Source: Chrysomallon squamiferum
Lineage: Eukaryota; Mollusca; Gastropoda; Neomphalida; Peltospiridae
NCBI GenBank assembly: GCA_012295275.1
Contig: CM022665.1
Coordinates: forward strand, 10,798,976-10,862,975
Direction: 5' to 3'
Length of the DNA stretch: 64,000 nt
The translations under genes and the position numbers were made by a program. Every line of letters begins with the position of its first letter. Position 1 is the first letter of the stretch. The notes beneath the pieces are model-generated. The model searched no databases. It was not told where the DNA came from and saw nothing but the letters and a program-made list of their open reading frames with translations. This document shows positions 52,782 through 64,000 of the stretch, in pieces.

Positions 52782-53618
52782 AACTTATAAATATGTCCAT
52801 ATTTCTGATATTTCTATATTTGGCTTGGATATTCCTTTAATTTAATTTTTAAAAACAGTTTTAAATGCAAAACCGAAGTAATAAAGTTATAAACAGTTTG
52901 TTAGTATTAATAATTAAATTCGTTAAGATATTTTAATATGGTTTTACTTTAATTTTAGATAATAAGATAGTGTCTAAAAGGAGATTGTTGTTTCATGTTT
53001 TAATAAATTAAATTAAATGTATATTTTCTGAAAAATAATAGTAGTAATAATTAAAAAACTTCAGCTAGCATAACGGCTGCAAAGTGTAATGGAAGTATTT
53101 ATATTCGTAATATTCTTATATTGTGTATCAATATATCATTATATGTATGCCTTTGTCACAATTTGGGTCTTCTATTCACCGTTTAACTCAGCTTTAATAT
53201 CCAAAATCCGTAAAACATTACAGACATTCCTCATTCTGATCCTAACAGTAATATGAGTAAATTGTTAGTAACATAATTCATCAAATAATTAACAGTCCCT
53301 TGCCTCAAATTTTTAAAAATAATAAATTAACTGAAAAAAAATTGAAAACGAATAAGGCTCAAGAAGATATATTAAAGATCGTATTCTGTTTAAAACATTA
53401 TGAATTACATATATACTTACATTTACGCAACAGAAATGATGAGCCTATGCATTTATTCAAATTTAAAAAAAGAAAATAACTAAAAAAAAAAGATGCCCAA
53501 TAGCATCTTTCAACAAGTGACTCAACAAAATAAAATGTCAGTGAATTGTGTAGGGGAAACAACTCTATGTAACCGGGGCTTTTTTTAGTTACGTCAAACT
53601 TTCTTTTTGTAAATATGA

Positions 53619-53746
53619 ATTAATTAAATTTATTTTCTCACTGTCATCAAAAATGGAGTGCAGTATAACTGATAATGTCTGTGGATTAATTAAATTTATT
53701 TTCTCACTGACATTAAATATGGAGTGCAGTATAACTGATAATGCCT
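53619..53746. repeat. Two-copy 66-bp tandem duplication
   Basis: Copy 1 is 53619-53684 and copy 2 starts at 53685. Both carry 'attaattaaatttatttt' and 'ggagtgcagtataactgata' at exactly 66-base spacing, with about six differences. Confidence 0.88.
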
Positions 53747-53767
53747 CTCGTCAACATTACTATAAAG

Positions 53768-54031
53768 CACTAGTTTTCAACCTTTTTCATACCGTGACCC
53801 CTTATGAGCACATCAGTATGACCGATGGCCCCCTTTAAAATTTTTGATTCAATAGTATCTAGGGTTACCATATTATCATCAACCAAAGACAGTACCATAG
53901 GAATCTATATTCTCTATGACGGGTCCCAAACCTATCTTCACGTTTTTATTTATTCCTCCTTCCAAGTCAAGTTGAAAAAAGCTAAAATATACCCTCGCTC
54001 AAGAACGATAATGCCAGGTTGAAAACCTATG
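53768..54031. mobile_element. Non-autonomous hAT-like MITE, 264 bp
   Basis: The left end 'cactagttttcaacc' is matched in inverted orientation by the right end, which reads 'cataggttttcaacc' on the other strand (12 of 15 identical). The next bases, 'ttcataccgtgacccctta', follow the pattern common at ends of hAT elements in animals. The flanking 8-mers are ctataaag on the left (53760-53767) and caataaag on the right (54032-54039), seven of eight identical. hAT transposons make 8-bp target duplications. There is no transposase, so it would need a partner in trans. Confidence 0.75.
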
Positions 54032-54234
54032 CAATAAAGTATAATACTGCGTACCTCATTACATGCACAAAGGAAATGGTTAATAATAGATGTTTATCTC
54101 AGAATAGCCATGATCAAAATTGAATATTATATGCATATCCGTTCTTTCACTTAAAATTTGTGTCTTCTTGAAACCACCCACCCACACAAAAAGGCAATAA
54201 TTTCATATAATAACATTTAAAAAATAGCATGGTT

Positions 54235-54274
54235 GTTGTTGTTGTTGTTATTATTATTATTATTATTATTATTA
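54235..54274. repeat. (GTT)n followed by (ATT)n microsatellite
   Basis: Short GTT run passing into ATT trinucleotides. Confidence 0.9.
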
Positions 54275-55188
54275 AATGTATATAGTCATGAGTTGATTGG
54301 AGGGCAACATATAAATATTTATATTTTCTTTTGAATTACAAACAAACCAAACATTTCTAAATTATTTAATGTAACACTACAATAATCTAATTTAAACGAT
54401 TTCCTTTTATGAAAAAAATAAAAATTATATAAATTATCAGCAACGTAATTAAATGCTTTTCGATAAACCAGACATATTTAAAACATGTCAGAAGTCAAAT
54501 GAAGGTTTCTTTTAAACATATATATCCAGTGACAAAAGGATACACAAAGTGATGTTTTCCCCCTGCTTTTTAGTTTCCAGCATAAATCCAAATATGAGGA
54601 AATATTTGATTATATACAAATATCTATAAAACCAGTGTCCCTCTGTGAAAATGAGCATACTGAGATACTTTAAAAGACAGCTTCTTCAGAATGATGAAGA
54701 AATAAATAATAATGAAAACACTCAGCTTAAAGTTTTCCTGACCTCAGTCTCACAGACCATAGCATAGCCCTAGTTCCTAAAACAGGATATATTATTATAA
54801 AAATAAATGTTTTCTTTCTCCAAATTCGTTTATGCCATTTTATTTATTCTTTGGCAAATATTTTCTTTTGATCATTAGAATATGATATGTTTTGCCAGTC
54901 GACAGGTTATTTTTTATTTTTTTTATTTTTTACAAGTTATATTCAGCACAATGATGATGCAAAAGGCTTTTTCTGATATTGTGGATGTATAATGTACACT
55001 TGGTTAGTTATTGTTATAATTTGATATGCAAGAAATGGCCAGTTCTGTCTCCAGCTTGAAGAGATGAATTACAAATGAAACTGTAATAACATTAAATGAA
55101 ATACTATAAATTACATTCAGATTATAAGAAAAAAAGAGTTTTTTTTGTTGTTTTTTTGCACTGTGTATAGTTTTATTATATATCTATG

Positions 55189-58100
55189 TCACACGTCAAA
55201 TTTTTCAGAACATATATTATGTCCATGTTCATCATATTGTTGTCGAGTTACAACCATTCTGGAAAAATTGGGATCACTTGCTAACAAGCTGCCACCTTCC
55301 CAAGCATATGTCATAGGCCTGAGAAAAACAAAACAAACATTAAGATTATAATCTTTAGCAAACAAAATTAATCATTTCATAATTAATGCTATTTTTTTTT
55401 AACATTGGTTAAATCCATATATACTTCTCAAAAATTTAATTTATAAATCAAAATATGAGGCTTGCAAATTTGGTAATAAAATAATAAACTGAATATCAAA
55501 TATTTGTCATTTCTTGATTAACTGAATGTCAAATAGCTTGCAGAAAAACATACAACCAATTTTCTTTGTCAGAATCAGATTTTTGGTAAGCAAAGAAACC
55601 ACTGAAAAGGCTTTAATTATTAAGTGGCAAAATTCAACTAAAACATGTACACTTACCTTTTTGGTAATGTAACCTGCACATCATACTCTTCTGGAGCTAA
55701 ACTTCTCACCTCAGCATATCTTTAAAACAAAAAATTTATAAATTTAAAAAACACATCCAGTCATCATTTAAAATACACATGCATTATTTTTGTAATCTTG
55801 GTTGCTATTTTTTTTCCAAATGTGATGATGTGAAAAAAAAAAAAAAATGAAAAATGTTTTATAAATATAAAAAATGAATACTTATGTTTATTTTAAATAT
55901 TAACCAGCCTGCTATAAATTCTCTGTATGTATGAATTTCTGTATTTTTAATTTTTTTCTGTCATGTTTAAAAAGTTTAGAAAAATGAAAGAAAGAGCTAT
56001 ATACTCACAAACGTTCATCAAATCCTTGAAGGTGACAGTTTCCACCAGTTAATACAATGTTAGACAACATGTGAGGCCTCATTTCTGAGATAAGATAAAA
56101 ACACAAATGCTAAAAAAATAACCTAAAGAAGCAACATATATAACAAAAATTAAGTTTAAAATATTTTTTATTCCTAGATAAGATAGTACCAAGAATTTAG
56201 AAGACATGGGACCTGGTTTAAAAAAATAAATATCCCTACTGAATTATGTATGGATTGTGTAATACTTTTCTAAATTTAATTTCTTCACAGGCGTCTATGT
56301 TCCTTCAAAATGATTTAACACAAAAGTTATTATTAGTAAAAAAAAAATATATTTTATTTTACCTTCTGGTAATGAGTTAACTGAATGCAGAATTGCTTCT
56401 GGGATTCCCATTTCATGAATTCCTACATCAGATGGCTGAAATAGCAGTTCTGGAACTGCAAATCTTTCATTATTCATCCGAATTAGCTGAAAATAAAAAG
56501 TTAAAAAATATTTGTTTCACATTTATAACAACACTGTTAAAGAACACTGATTTTGGATGTCAAAATTTTATTCTTCTTACATGGATTTTTAATACTGTCT
56601 TTTATCCACCATATAGCATAAACTATAAGCCTTGATTTACCAGTTAAACAACTGTACAATGTGTACTGACTGTGACAGAAAGCAGATCAAATAAAGACTG
56701 CTTTACTATCATGCAATAACAAGCCTGTTGAAAAAAAAGAAATAAAAAATTAAATTATTTAAAACAAAATATTTGACGATTTTTTATTTGTTTTGAACTA
56801 TAAATCACAATTTCAAATCTCTAAAAATTGTTTTATTTTTATTTGAATTTTACTATACTGATACATTTAACCCTAATAAATTATAATCAACAAAATGTAA
56901 CCTTTGAAAATGAACAAAAATATTTAAATTATTTTGTACCTGTTCATTTTCTTTGGCCTTGCCAGTTGTTTCTTCAAGTGTACGTACATAACCTCTCTTT
57001 ATGTGAGTATAATCAGGTAACACATAATCTCTAGCTACTGTATTTTCTTTGCCTTTTTTTCTGAAAATATACAAGATTTTTCTTCTCATCTGCATAACAA
57101 TTAATCACAAAATATGGTATTCAGGTACAAAACAATTACAATAACAGAAATACAAAACAGTGGTTCAACATTTGAAATTTATTTTTAAATAAAAAAATAA
57201 GCCTAAATTATATATTCTGACAAATTTGCTTTTCTATATTTGTCTTTTATATTAACCTATGAATATGAATTCACACAGCAAAAGATTAGTTTTATACATA
57301 AATACTCCCCAGTTTACATGGATAGCTCACTCTGCAAAACATAAATTATACTGTATACAGTATTAGTGTGTCACAGACAAAAACATACTGATTGTTTAAT
57401 TTTAAGAAATTATAACTTCTCAGCTCAATAAAAAGGATAAGAGTCAAGACTATAAAATAATATTTACTGAGATATTTCCATGTCTTTTGTGAACTGTGAT
57501 GAAACATAGCAGACATCTTCTTTCACTTGATTCACAACATACGTTTCATCCATTACCATAAGCTGTCTGTGGTATAAAAAATAATAATAACAGTATCCAT
57601 AAAAATACACGTAAATTTTTTTCAAAATAAACATCAACTTTTAAAACAATTAATCACATTAAAAATTTATAAAATAAATTAATATGAAAATCTATCTTAA
57701 AACAAATGGATATTAGTAAGTACGGCAGTAATTTACTTATTATTTTAAAAAACAAAAACACAATCGGAAATTTTCACAAAGTAAATAAAATAAACATGCA
57801 ATGATGCATTATAAAAGAATGAAAAAAAAAAGATCAAAATTACAGTAACAATTCAGTTAACAAAACAAAGGCAGTTTTTAGAGGCAAGACTAATATCAAA
57901 ATGATGAAAATTTTAAATAAATGGTAAGAATAAATGATTTGGTAAAAAGTGTATATAAATTACCTGTATGAGATGATTTCTTTGAGATGATTTGTTAAAA
58001 TTTTTCCTCCAATATTTATTCTGCAAATAAGAATAACATTCACTGAGACAAGAATCACAGATAACATTACACTTAAAACTTCAACAATTCTTCCAAATAA

Positions 58101-58461
58101 TAACTGCTGTGACACTTTTCACTGGGTTTTTATCTTAATTTGTTTTTTTTTAATGTTACAAACTTGTAGACAATTGAAACTTATCATTTGAACACTGTTC
58201 TTTAATTTTGCATAATCCATACTAAACATATATGTTGTATTTTTTTTAAATTCTTGTTATTTCAAGTTTCAATGAACAATAAAATATTATACAGTAATAT
58301 TTTACCTTCTTATTGATTCTTTGAGTTTCCTGTTTTTGTAGAATGGAACTAAATGTGTAAATGAAAAACCAGAATCAACCACCATCGTACATAAGTGTTT
58401 ATTTTTTGCCTCTTTTTCTGCTTTGTACTGACTCAAATGGGGTGCTGAAAACAGGTGGAAA

Positions 58462-58508
<47 letters not shown>

Positions 58509-60567
58509 TACTTGAAATTGTTTATTATCATAATTATTTTTAATTTGATGTCAAAATAACTAGTATTTGAAGAAATGAAGAATTATTGATATATACAAGT
58601 TTACCATGTTATCAGAGTATATTTACTAATTATTAATACTACAGATGTAATACATGTTAATTAAACATTTACTGATATACATTGTCTTTATAAGATGAAA
58701 TGTGATTAAAAATTCGAATTTAAAACTTTTATAACACATATTCTCTACAGTTTTAATAACATCTGGATAAAAAAACATTTCAAAATTAGTACAATTTGTA
58801 GAAATAAGCTTTAAAACTTATGCAGCCAGAATGCATGGGGAATAATTTTAAACTCAAAATGATTTTAACAGTTTTAAAAAGAATATGTGGTAAATATTTA
58901 CTTTACCATTGCACCTGTAGATTTCTTTGAACTGGTATTCTTCAAAGAAAATTTCATTCATTGATTCTTGAATAGATTCAAAGTTAAAACATGGTTCTGT
59001 GGCTATTAATGATGTATTACTAAAGTCCACCTGAACAAAAATTAATTCACCAGATAATATTATAAATTTGGTATGTATTTACGTTGGGATAAAAATATAA
59101 AACAAATTACACTTTTGTTAACTGTTATTATTAAGATCAATTACTTTTTAAATCATTAGATTAATGACTTTACCACAGGATTCAGAAATCAGCATAAATT
59201 GTGAACATCTGAAAATCTGTTAAATTATTATTATTGTTTATTTTTATTTCTTCATACTCTAAAGAGCTTTATTTATTTGGAAGGAAATCACTCTTATAAT
59301 TTATATCATCAAAAATTCAGTACATCACTACAAGTCTCAATAAACAATTATAAATAATTTCATACAGATACTTGGTCTGATATTAATCCATTGCAATGTT
59401 AATTACATCTTTCTAAAAGAACAGAACAAACCTTTAAACCATCTTTTCCAAAAGTATGATCCCAGATTTGTTTTTCCATTTCCCAATTAATAAGAAATCC
59501 CTGAAAAAGCAAAACAATATTTTCACTATTTCAGTATGTATATATTTTTCTAAGTGTATGACATGCTTTAGTTTAGAAAATATATATGTTGAGTAAATTC
59601 CTGAATTAAAAAAAAAATAATAATTAAAATTCAGATTCTAAAAATGTAAGCAATATTAATTATTTATTAATAATATTAAAATAATATATATGTTATTTTA
59701 TTTTTAAGTAAATTTAAAATATTTTGTAATTATTTCTAAAAAATAATAGTAATCATTATAAATACAAGCATCATCTAGCAGAGCCAATTAATCTAATGCT
59801 AAATTTAATTAGGTTAAGATTTATACATTATAATGTATTTAGATTACTTTCTGAAATGGCAGCATATAGTAGAGCCCTGAGAGGTCTTTGCATTCATCAA
59901 TCTGATCACCAATAAATATTCTGGTCCGCACATTTTTGGCTTTAGTTACACAATTTGGTACTATTCTGAAAACGAAAAATGCATAATAAGATTTAATTTG
60001 AATATATATAAATCCTGTGAAAAAAACCTGTACAAATTTTAATACTGTATTAAGAAAAATCTGATATAACTAAAAATAAATATAATATTACTGTACTAAA
60101 ATAACTGTTATACTGACTGACTCACTTTATAAGTTTTAAACTTAAAACTGTTATAATAAATTATTTAATAATTATTTTCTTAACTTCAGTTGGTATTTAT
60201 AACATTTTTAAAGAAATTCGTGAATCAATGAAGAGACATTTTTAATATTTTTATGTTAAAAAAGAAGTAAATATTGCATGAATTCATGATTATCAAGTTA
60301 ATAGATCATGTTTTATTAACTTTTGGAAGTTCTTCCAAAAGATCGAATCAATCTTCGAAAGTCTCGATGTTTTCTTAGTTTTAGACTTAGTTGTTTTTAA
60401 TAAATCAATGTTAAACTGCTTGACAAATACTATTTTTATTAATATATCAGAGCCATTATATGAACTAAATCTTATCTGAATATATAACTTAATAACCTTG
60501 GCTCCTTGTCGGTAGAATAACCAACTTTCATTGAACCTGCACCATTATCAAGAACAAGTACCGCCAT
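55189..60567 (-). CDS. ACTR6: ACTR6 (actin-related protein 6), complete, 12 exons
   Basis: Arp6 is a nuclear actin-fold protein. In the known family it is a subunit of the SWR1/SRCAP complex that deposits H2A.Z. Exons in transcript order: 60497-60567, 59848-59965, 59432-59500, 58907-59030, 58306-58444, 57964-58020, 57468-57566, 56940-57060, 56363-56486, 56009-56084, 55657-55719, 55189-55318. All phases fit with GT-AG introns and the product is 396 residues, the same as human. Actin-fold phosphate loops are 'LDNGAGSMKVGY' (about 6-17) and 'VVDSGFSFTHLVPF' (about 149-162); 'NIVLTGGN' (316-323) is the adenosine-site motif. 'DLSGLYYMLPFQKGFLINW', 'RINIGGKILTNHLKEIISYR', 'ERFAVPELLFQPSDVGIHEM' and 'CSEKFDV' at the end match Arp6 rather than other Arps. 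Exon 7 must use the upstream of two nearby AGs to keep frame. Confidence 0.97.
58462..58506. repeat. (TA)n-(CA)n microsatellite in ACTR6 intron 4
   Basis: A TA run joins a CA run just upstream (transcript sense) of the exon at 58306-58444. The tract lies about 17 bases from the acceptor. Confidence 0.92.
60320..60341. repeat. Perfect palindrome in ACTR6 intron 1
   Basis: Arms CTTTTGGAAG and CTTCCAAAAG flank a 2-base centre, so the 22 bases form a perfect short inverted repeat about 155 bases into intron 1. Confidence 0.85.
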
Positions 60568-60907
60568 TTTGCACAAACACTATTTGATTTTTGGTCATTA
60601 TAATATTATTCCTTTAAGATATTATTTTCAATCTAAAACTGTTATATATAGATATAATTTGGTATAACGATTAAAATAAATAATTGGAAAATAATTAAAT
60701 CCTTTCAGGAATAAACAAAGGTCAAAATATATTTTACGACAAACAATAGCATGTGGTCGTTCTATTTTTAGATAAACTCGCTTCGTTCGTCTAACCAGGT
60801 TGTTGCCAAGTATATAACGCTGTCATACATAATTGTAAGCTTAGGTGAGGCACATGTATTGAATTTGGCAAGCATTTATCAAACTTTCAAACTGTTGGGG
60901 GCTTGCG
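60568..60907. promoter_or_regulatory. Probable bidirectional promoter between ACTR6 and a plus-strand gene
   Basis: The two start codons are 340 bases apart and point away from each other. The interval holds no microsatellite and becomes less AT-rich towards 60750-60900. I see no strong TATA box in either direction. Head-to-head spacing under 1 kb is typical of shared promoters in animals; the assignment depends on the plus-strand exon being real. Confidence 0.5.
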
Positions 60908-61126
60908 ATGAACAAAGTTGAAAACAAGAGATCTAAAGTAATTCAATTGCCTCAGTTGAAATTAACGCATCCACAAAATAAGGGAGATAGTGATAATGTG
61001 ACAAGAGAGTCATTCACAGTATCATGGAGGGGGTGTGGGGGTATACACCCCACCCAGAGTGGTGTAGAATTTGACAGACAGCTGGACAAAATTTCGATAT
61101 GGCTGGAAAAATGGGACCATAATCAG
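60908..61126 (+). CDS. First coding exon of an unidentified gene
   Basis: Starting at ATG 60908, the frame encodes 73 residues and runs into 'aatcag|gtatgc', a good donor with phase 0. The peptide is basic at the start, has a Gly/Trp/Cys patch 'SWRGCGGIHP', and ends in 'FDRQLDKISIWLEKWDHNQ'. That ending, with spaced W and KW then Q, weakly resembles the N-terminal 'WFDKWTDSQ' region I recall from FBXO16-type F-box proteins. This is only a hint and I do not assign a function. Base composition is clearly less AT-rich than the intron that follows. No second exon is recognised before the window ends. Confidence 0.55.
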
Positions 61127-61223
61127 GTATGCATCTTTTATGAAATTATTTTTATTATTTTGTTTTTAAAGTATTTATAATTAATTTTTGTTTTAATTAA
61201 TTTAATTAATTTGTTTCATTCTT

Positions 61224-61254
<31 letters not shown>

Positions 61255-61334
61255 AAATTGTTATTGGAAAAAATATATACTGATAATATATATTTATTTA
61301 TATATAATAATTTTGGTTTTAAGTGAGAAAATGA

Positions 61335-61371
<37 letters not shown>

Positions 61372-64000
61372 GATGATATTCACCTTTTATAAAATTATTT
61401 TGTTATGGGTTTATTATGATGTTCTAAAGCAAAGTATAATCTTTTTATTATATTTTTCATTGTTTATTTACATTTTTACTTGTAAGATTTTAACTTTTAG
61501 TTTATTCTATTTATTTAATTTTAGATTTTCTATTTTTTCTATTCTTTTACTATTTTTGTTCACTTCTTTATTTTATATTTATTTATTTTTATTTATATAT
61601 ATTTTCTTAAAAATATTTTTCTTCTTTTCTTCTAATTAACACTATCATTATTTCCTTAACCAATGAATCTTTCTATTTCTTCTTAAGTCATGCTCATATT
61701 ATTTTATCTAGATCAGAAAGGATCAGAAAGTTTTCATAAATTTAATCAACTAAAATTACTCCTAGATACTTATTTTCCACACATGTACATAAAGACAGAT
61801 AGACACACACACACACACACACGTACACACGTACACACACAACACCATAATTCATTGAATTATCAACAATTATTTTATAGAGAGTAAAAATAAAACTTTA
61901 CTATACAAAGTTCAAATATCCAAAGTATTTTTTTTATCCAAACTACAGTATAAGTAAGTACACTAATTTCTAAACTGCTAAGCCTTTTCCAGAATATTAA
62001 TAAACTGATAAGTCTTTTCAAGGCAATCTTAGAGTTTAACCAGTTTATAAGAAGGCTCTGAACATTTTTGCTGTTTATGCTTATTAGGTAAGGCATACTT
62101 GACAAATCTATGCAATGTTATGATAACCAGGCCATATGAAGTAATCATTTTGGCTAACCTTTATATTTTTAGTATTGTTGTTTTTATTTTTTTAATTATT
62201 TTTTTTAAAGTTAGTTCTCATAAATATGTCAGTTAATGGCAGTTAAATATTAGTTTTGTCATAAAGGATTTCAGTATGGCTTTCAAAATATTTACAGATG
62301 TAATTTAAATTATGGCTTCTAACATTCCAAAACCTGTTGGTAAATCAATTATAGTTATGTAATTTATTTATAGCCTGTGGATAAAGGGATAAAGAGTTCT
62401 TGTTAAATCTCAGAACACTGAGTTATGTCAGAATATAGACACACACACAAACACACATACAGAGCAAAAATTCAAAACACTGTTTTATGTTTGTGTGTAT
62501 GTGTGTGTATGACTGTATGTATGTATGCATTCTGATATAATTCTGGCATAACATACGTGTGTGTGTGTGTGTGTGTGTGGAAGCTCAGATGGTCAATGAG
62601 ATGTTATGTACCACTCAGTATAAAGAAACCCAGCATCACCATTAATCCATTAGCCGTAACTGATCTTTTAATTGCTTTTTTATATATGATATAGTAGACT
62701 GTTGTTAATGGCAAATGAAAAAATTGTTGTTTTAAAAGGAATGGGCCCAAAAATGCCCTTTCAAAACACTGCTTTATCTATTGTTACATTAAGGCATAGT
62801 TTATCTTCATTGGGGACTGAACTTCAATCTAACACAATATAATTATTTTCTTTTTTCTTTTAAATGTTTCAGAAAAATTACCAATATTTAAAAACAAAAT
62901 TTCAGAAAAATTTAGAGAAAACTATATCTAATTCTATTCTTACAAAAACATAACTAAATAATTTAAAAATCACTTTATATAAGTAAAAGAAACTATACTA
63001 AATCATAATTTTAGCATGAGGCTAACTGCATGTCTAGTAGTGAGTCCAATGTTCATTTTAAAATATTTGCTAATTATACTGTTATTAGGACTGATTTGCA
63101 GCATGAACCACACACACACACATAATTTTTTTTTTTTTTTCTGACTGAAATTTTCTAAATGTGATATTACTAACCAAAAAACAAAAAATCATAAATTTTG
63201 AAGAATTGCATTTACTGAAAATGATTGCTTTGAGCTGGTAGCTGGCAAATATTTAAACTATGACAGAAGTAGATAATACCCAGGCACTGTACTGGAATAC
63301 TGAAAAACACCATAAATTTTGTTATAAATGTTACAAAACACACTATACTGCTATTGCTGTAGTAGTCAGTGAGTTTAAAGGGGAAATCAAAATCATGACT
63401 GCTGTAGCATGCGTTTTAATTGTTTGAATAGAGGTACAATGTCAGTGCTCACCAAAGGCTCTGTTTCCAACAGATACCCCCTTTAATGAAGAAAACTATA
63501 AAATATCTGAGAAAATATGATTAAAGAGAGAATCATATTTCCTAAATGTGTAAAAAATGAAAATGACATTCTTCTCTATTAAAATTATATTTTACAAATA
63601 ATTTTGTTATTACTCACAGAATAACAGTTCGCAGTAATTTCTTTTATGGCATTTATACATATAAAAGACCCAACAATTCTTCAGTAAAATAATAAATATT
63701 ATATATGTATATATGCATGCATGTATGATAAGTGAACAATATATATTTTATTATTTTTCAGTTTCAGATTAAATGTAGAAATATCATTGTGTCAATATTA
63801 AAACATTTCTCTGATGCTCCTTGAGTTTTGAATAGTCTGCTATAGATATCTTCTGGATAGTACTTTAATTGCTTATACCTGCAGATCCTATCAATCAAAA
63901 TATTGTACTGTAGCATTTACTTGCTGTATTAGCATATACTTGTAATGTAGACACTCGTTTCATTACCCCTGTCAGTATCAAGAGGTAAGATACATTAAAA
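61127..64000. other. Intron of the unidentified plus-strand gene to the window edge
   Basis: AT-rich. It contains (GT)n 61334-61368, (CA)n near 61803-61842, (GT)n near 62558-62579 and short CA runs. No exon that would continue the upstream frame is convincing. Confidence 0.55.
61334..61368. repeat. (GT)n microsatellite
   Basis: GT dinucleotides with one GC interruption. Confidence 0.92.

Larger units (their letters stand above)
50782..55188. other. Intron or 5' flank of BTBD17-like gene and gap to ACTR6
   Basis: No supportable exon. It probably contains the missing 5' exon of the BTB gene and the downstream end of ACTR6. It holds poly(A) near 51170-51191, poly(T) 52743-52775, a 66-bp tandem duplication 53619-53746, a hAT-like MITE 53768-54031 and (GTT)/(ATT)n 54235-54274. 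A candidate ACTR6 poly(A) signal (minus AATAAA, 55172-55177) lies 12 bases past its stop. Confidence 0.6.

Noticed and set aside
60320-60341. Heat-shock element
   Set aside because: The palindrome contains GAA and TTC words, but their spacing does not fit the nGAAnnTTCn pattern.
61690-61887. Possible second exon of the unidentified gene ('KGSESFHKFNQLKLLLDTYF')
   Set aside because: It can join in phase after an AG, but it runs into a CA microsatellite and shows no family match; not supported.

Overview
The window is animal (metazoan) nuclear DNA. It has split genes with GT-AG introns, no operons, very AT-rich non-coding DNA and a heavy load of microsatellites and degenerate minisatellites. 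The encoded proteins are close to bilaterian families (SOBP, SAP18, TOLLIP, BTBD17/Tango10, ACTR6). Large introns packed with simple repeats suggest a cephalopod mollusc (octopus-like). This is inference from texture only: I saw no species-specific sequence that proves it.

Region 1 (1-33.5 kb): the 3' part of a SOBP gene on the plus strand. Three exons are visible (9003-9219, 14469-14543, 19357-21344) and give 759 residues; the N-terminal exon lies outside the window. The introns and flanks are dominated by (TC)n, (CA)n, (AAT)n, (TTG)n and poly(T) tracts, several families of roughly 22-54 bp minisatellites, and a few islands of higher-complexity non-coding DNA that may be regulatory.

Region 2 (33.5-45 kb): SAP18 (plus, 3 exons, complete, 155 aa) converges on TOLLIP (minus, 7 exons, complete, 294 aa).

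Region 3 (45-61 kb): a BTB/BACK protein of the BTBD17/Tango10 family (minus, 3 exons seen, 5' end missing), then ACTR6 (minus, 12 exons, complete, 396 aa). Between them is a small non-autonomous hAT-like element with terminal inverted repeats and near-perfect 8-bp target duplications.

Region 4 (60.6-64 kb): a probable bidirectional promoter of about 340 bp separates ACTR6 from the first coding exon of an unidentified plus-strand gene, followed by intron.

SOBP, SAP18 and ACTR6 all belong to families with nuclear or chromatin roles (Six-protein cofactor; Sin3/ASAP and exon-junction partner; SWR1/SRCAP Arp6). TOLLIP is a cytosolic and endosomal adaptor. Nothing indicates the genes form one pathway. 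I found no convincing novel system. The best second-look items are the abutted zinc fingers of SOBP, the hAT-like MITE, the uncertain N-terminus of the BTBD17-like gene, the unidentified gene head-to-head with ACTR6, a 14-bp perfect hairpin near 46.5 kb, and several minisatellite families.
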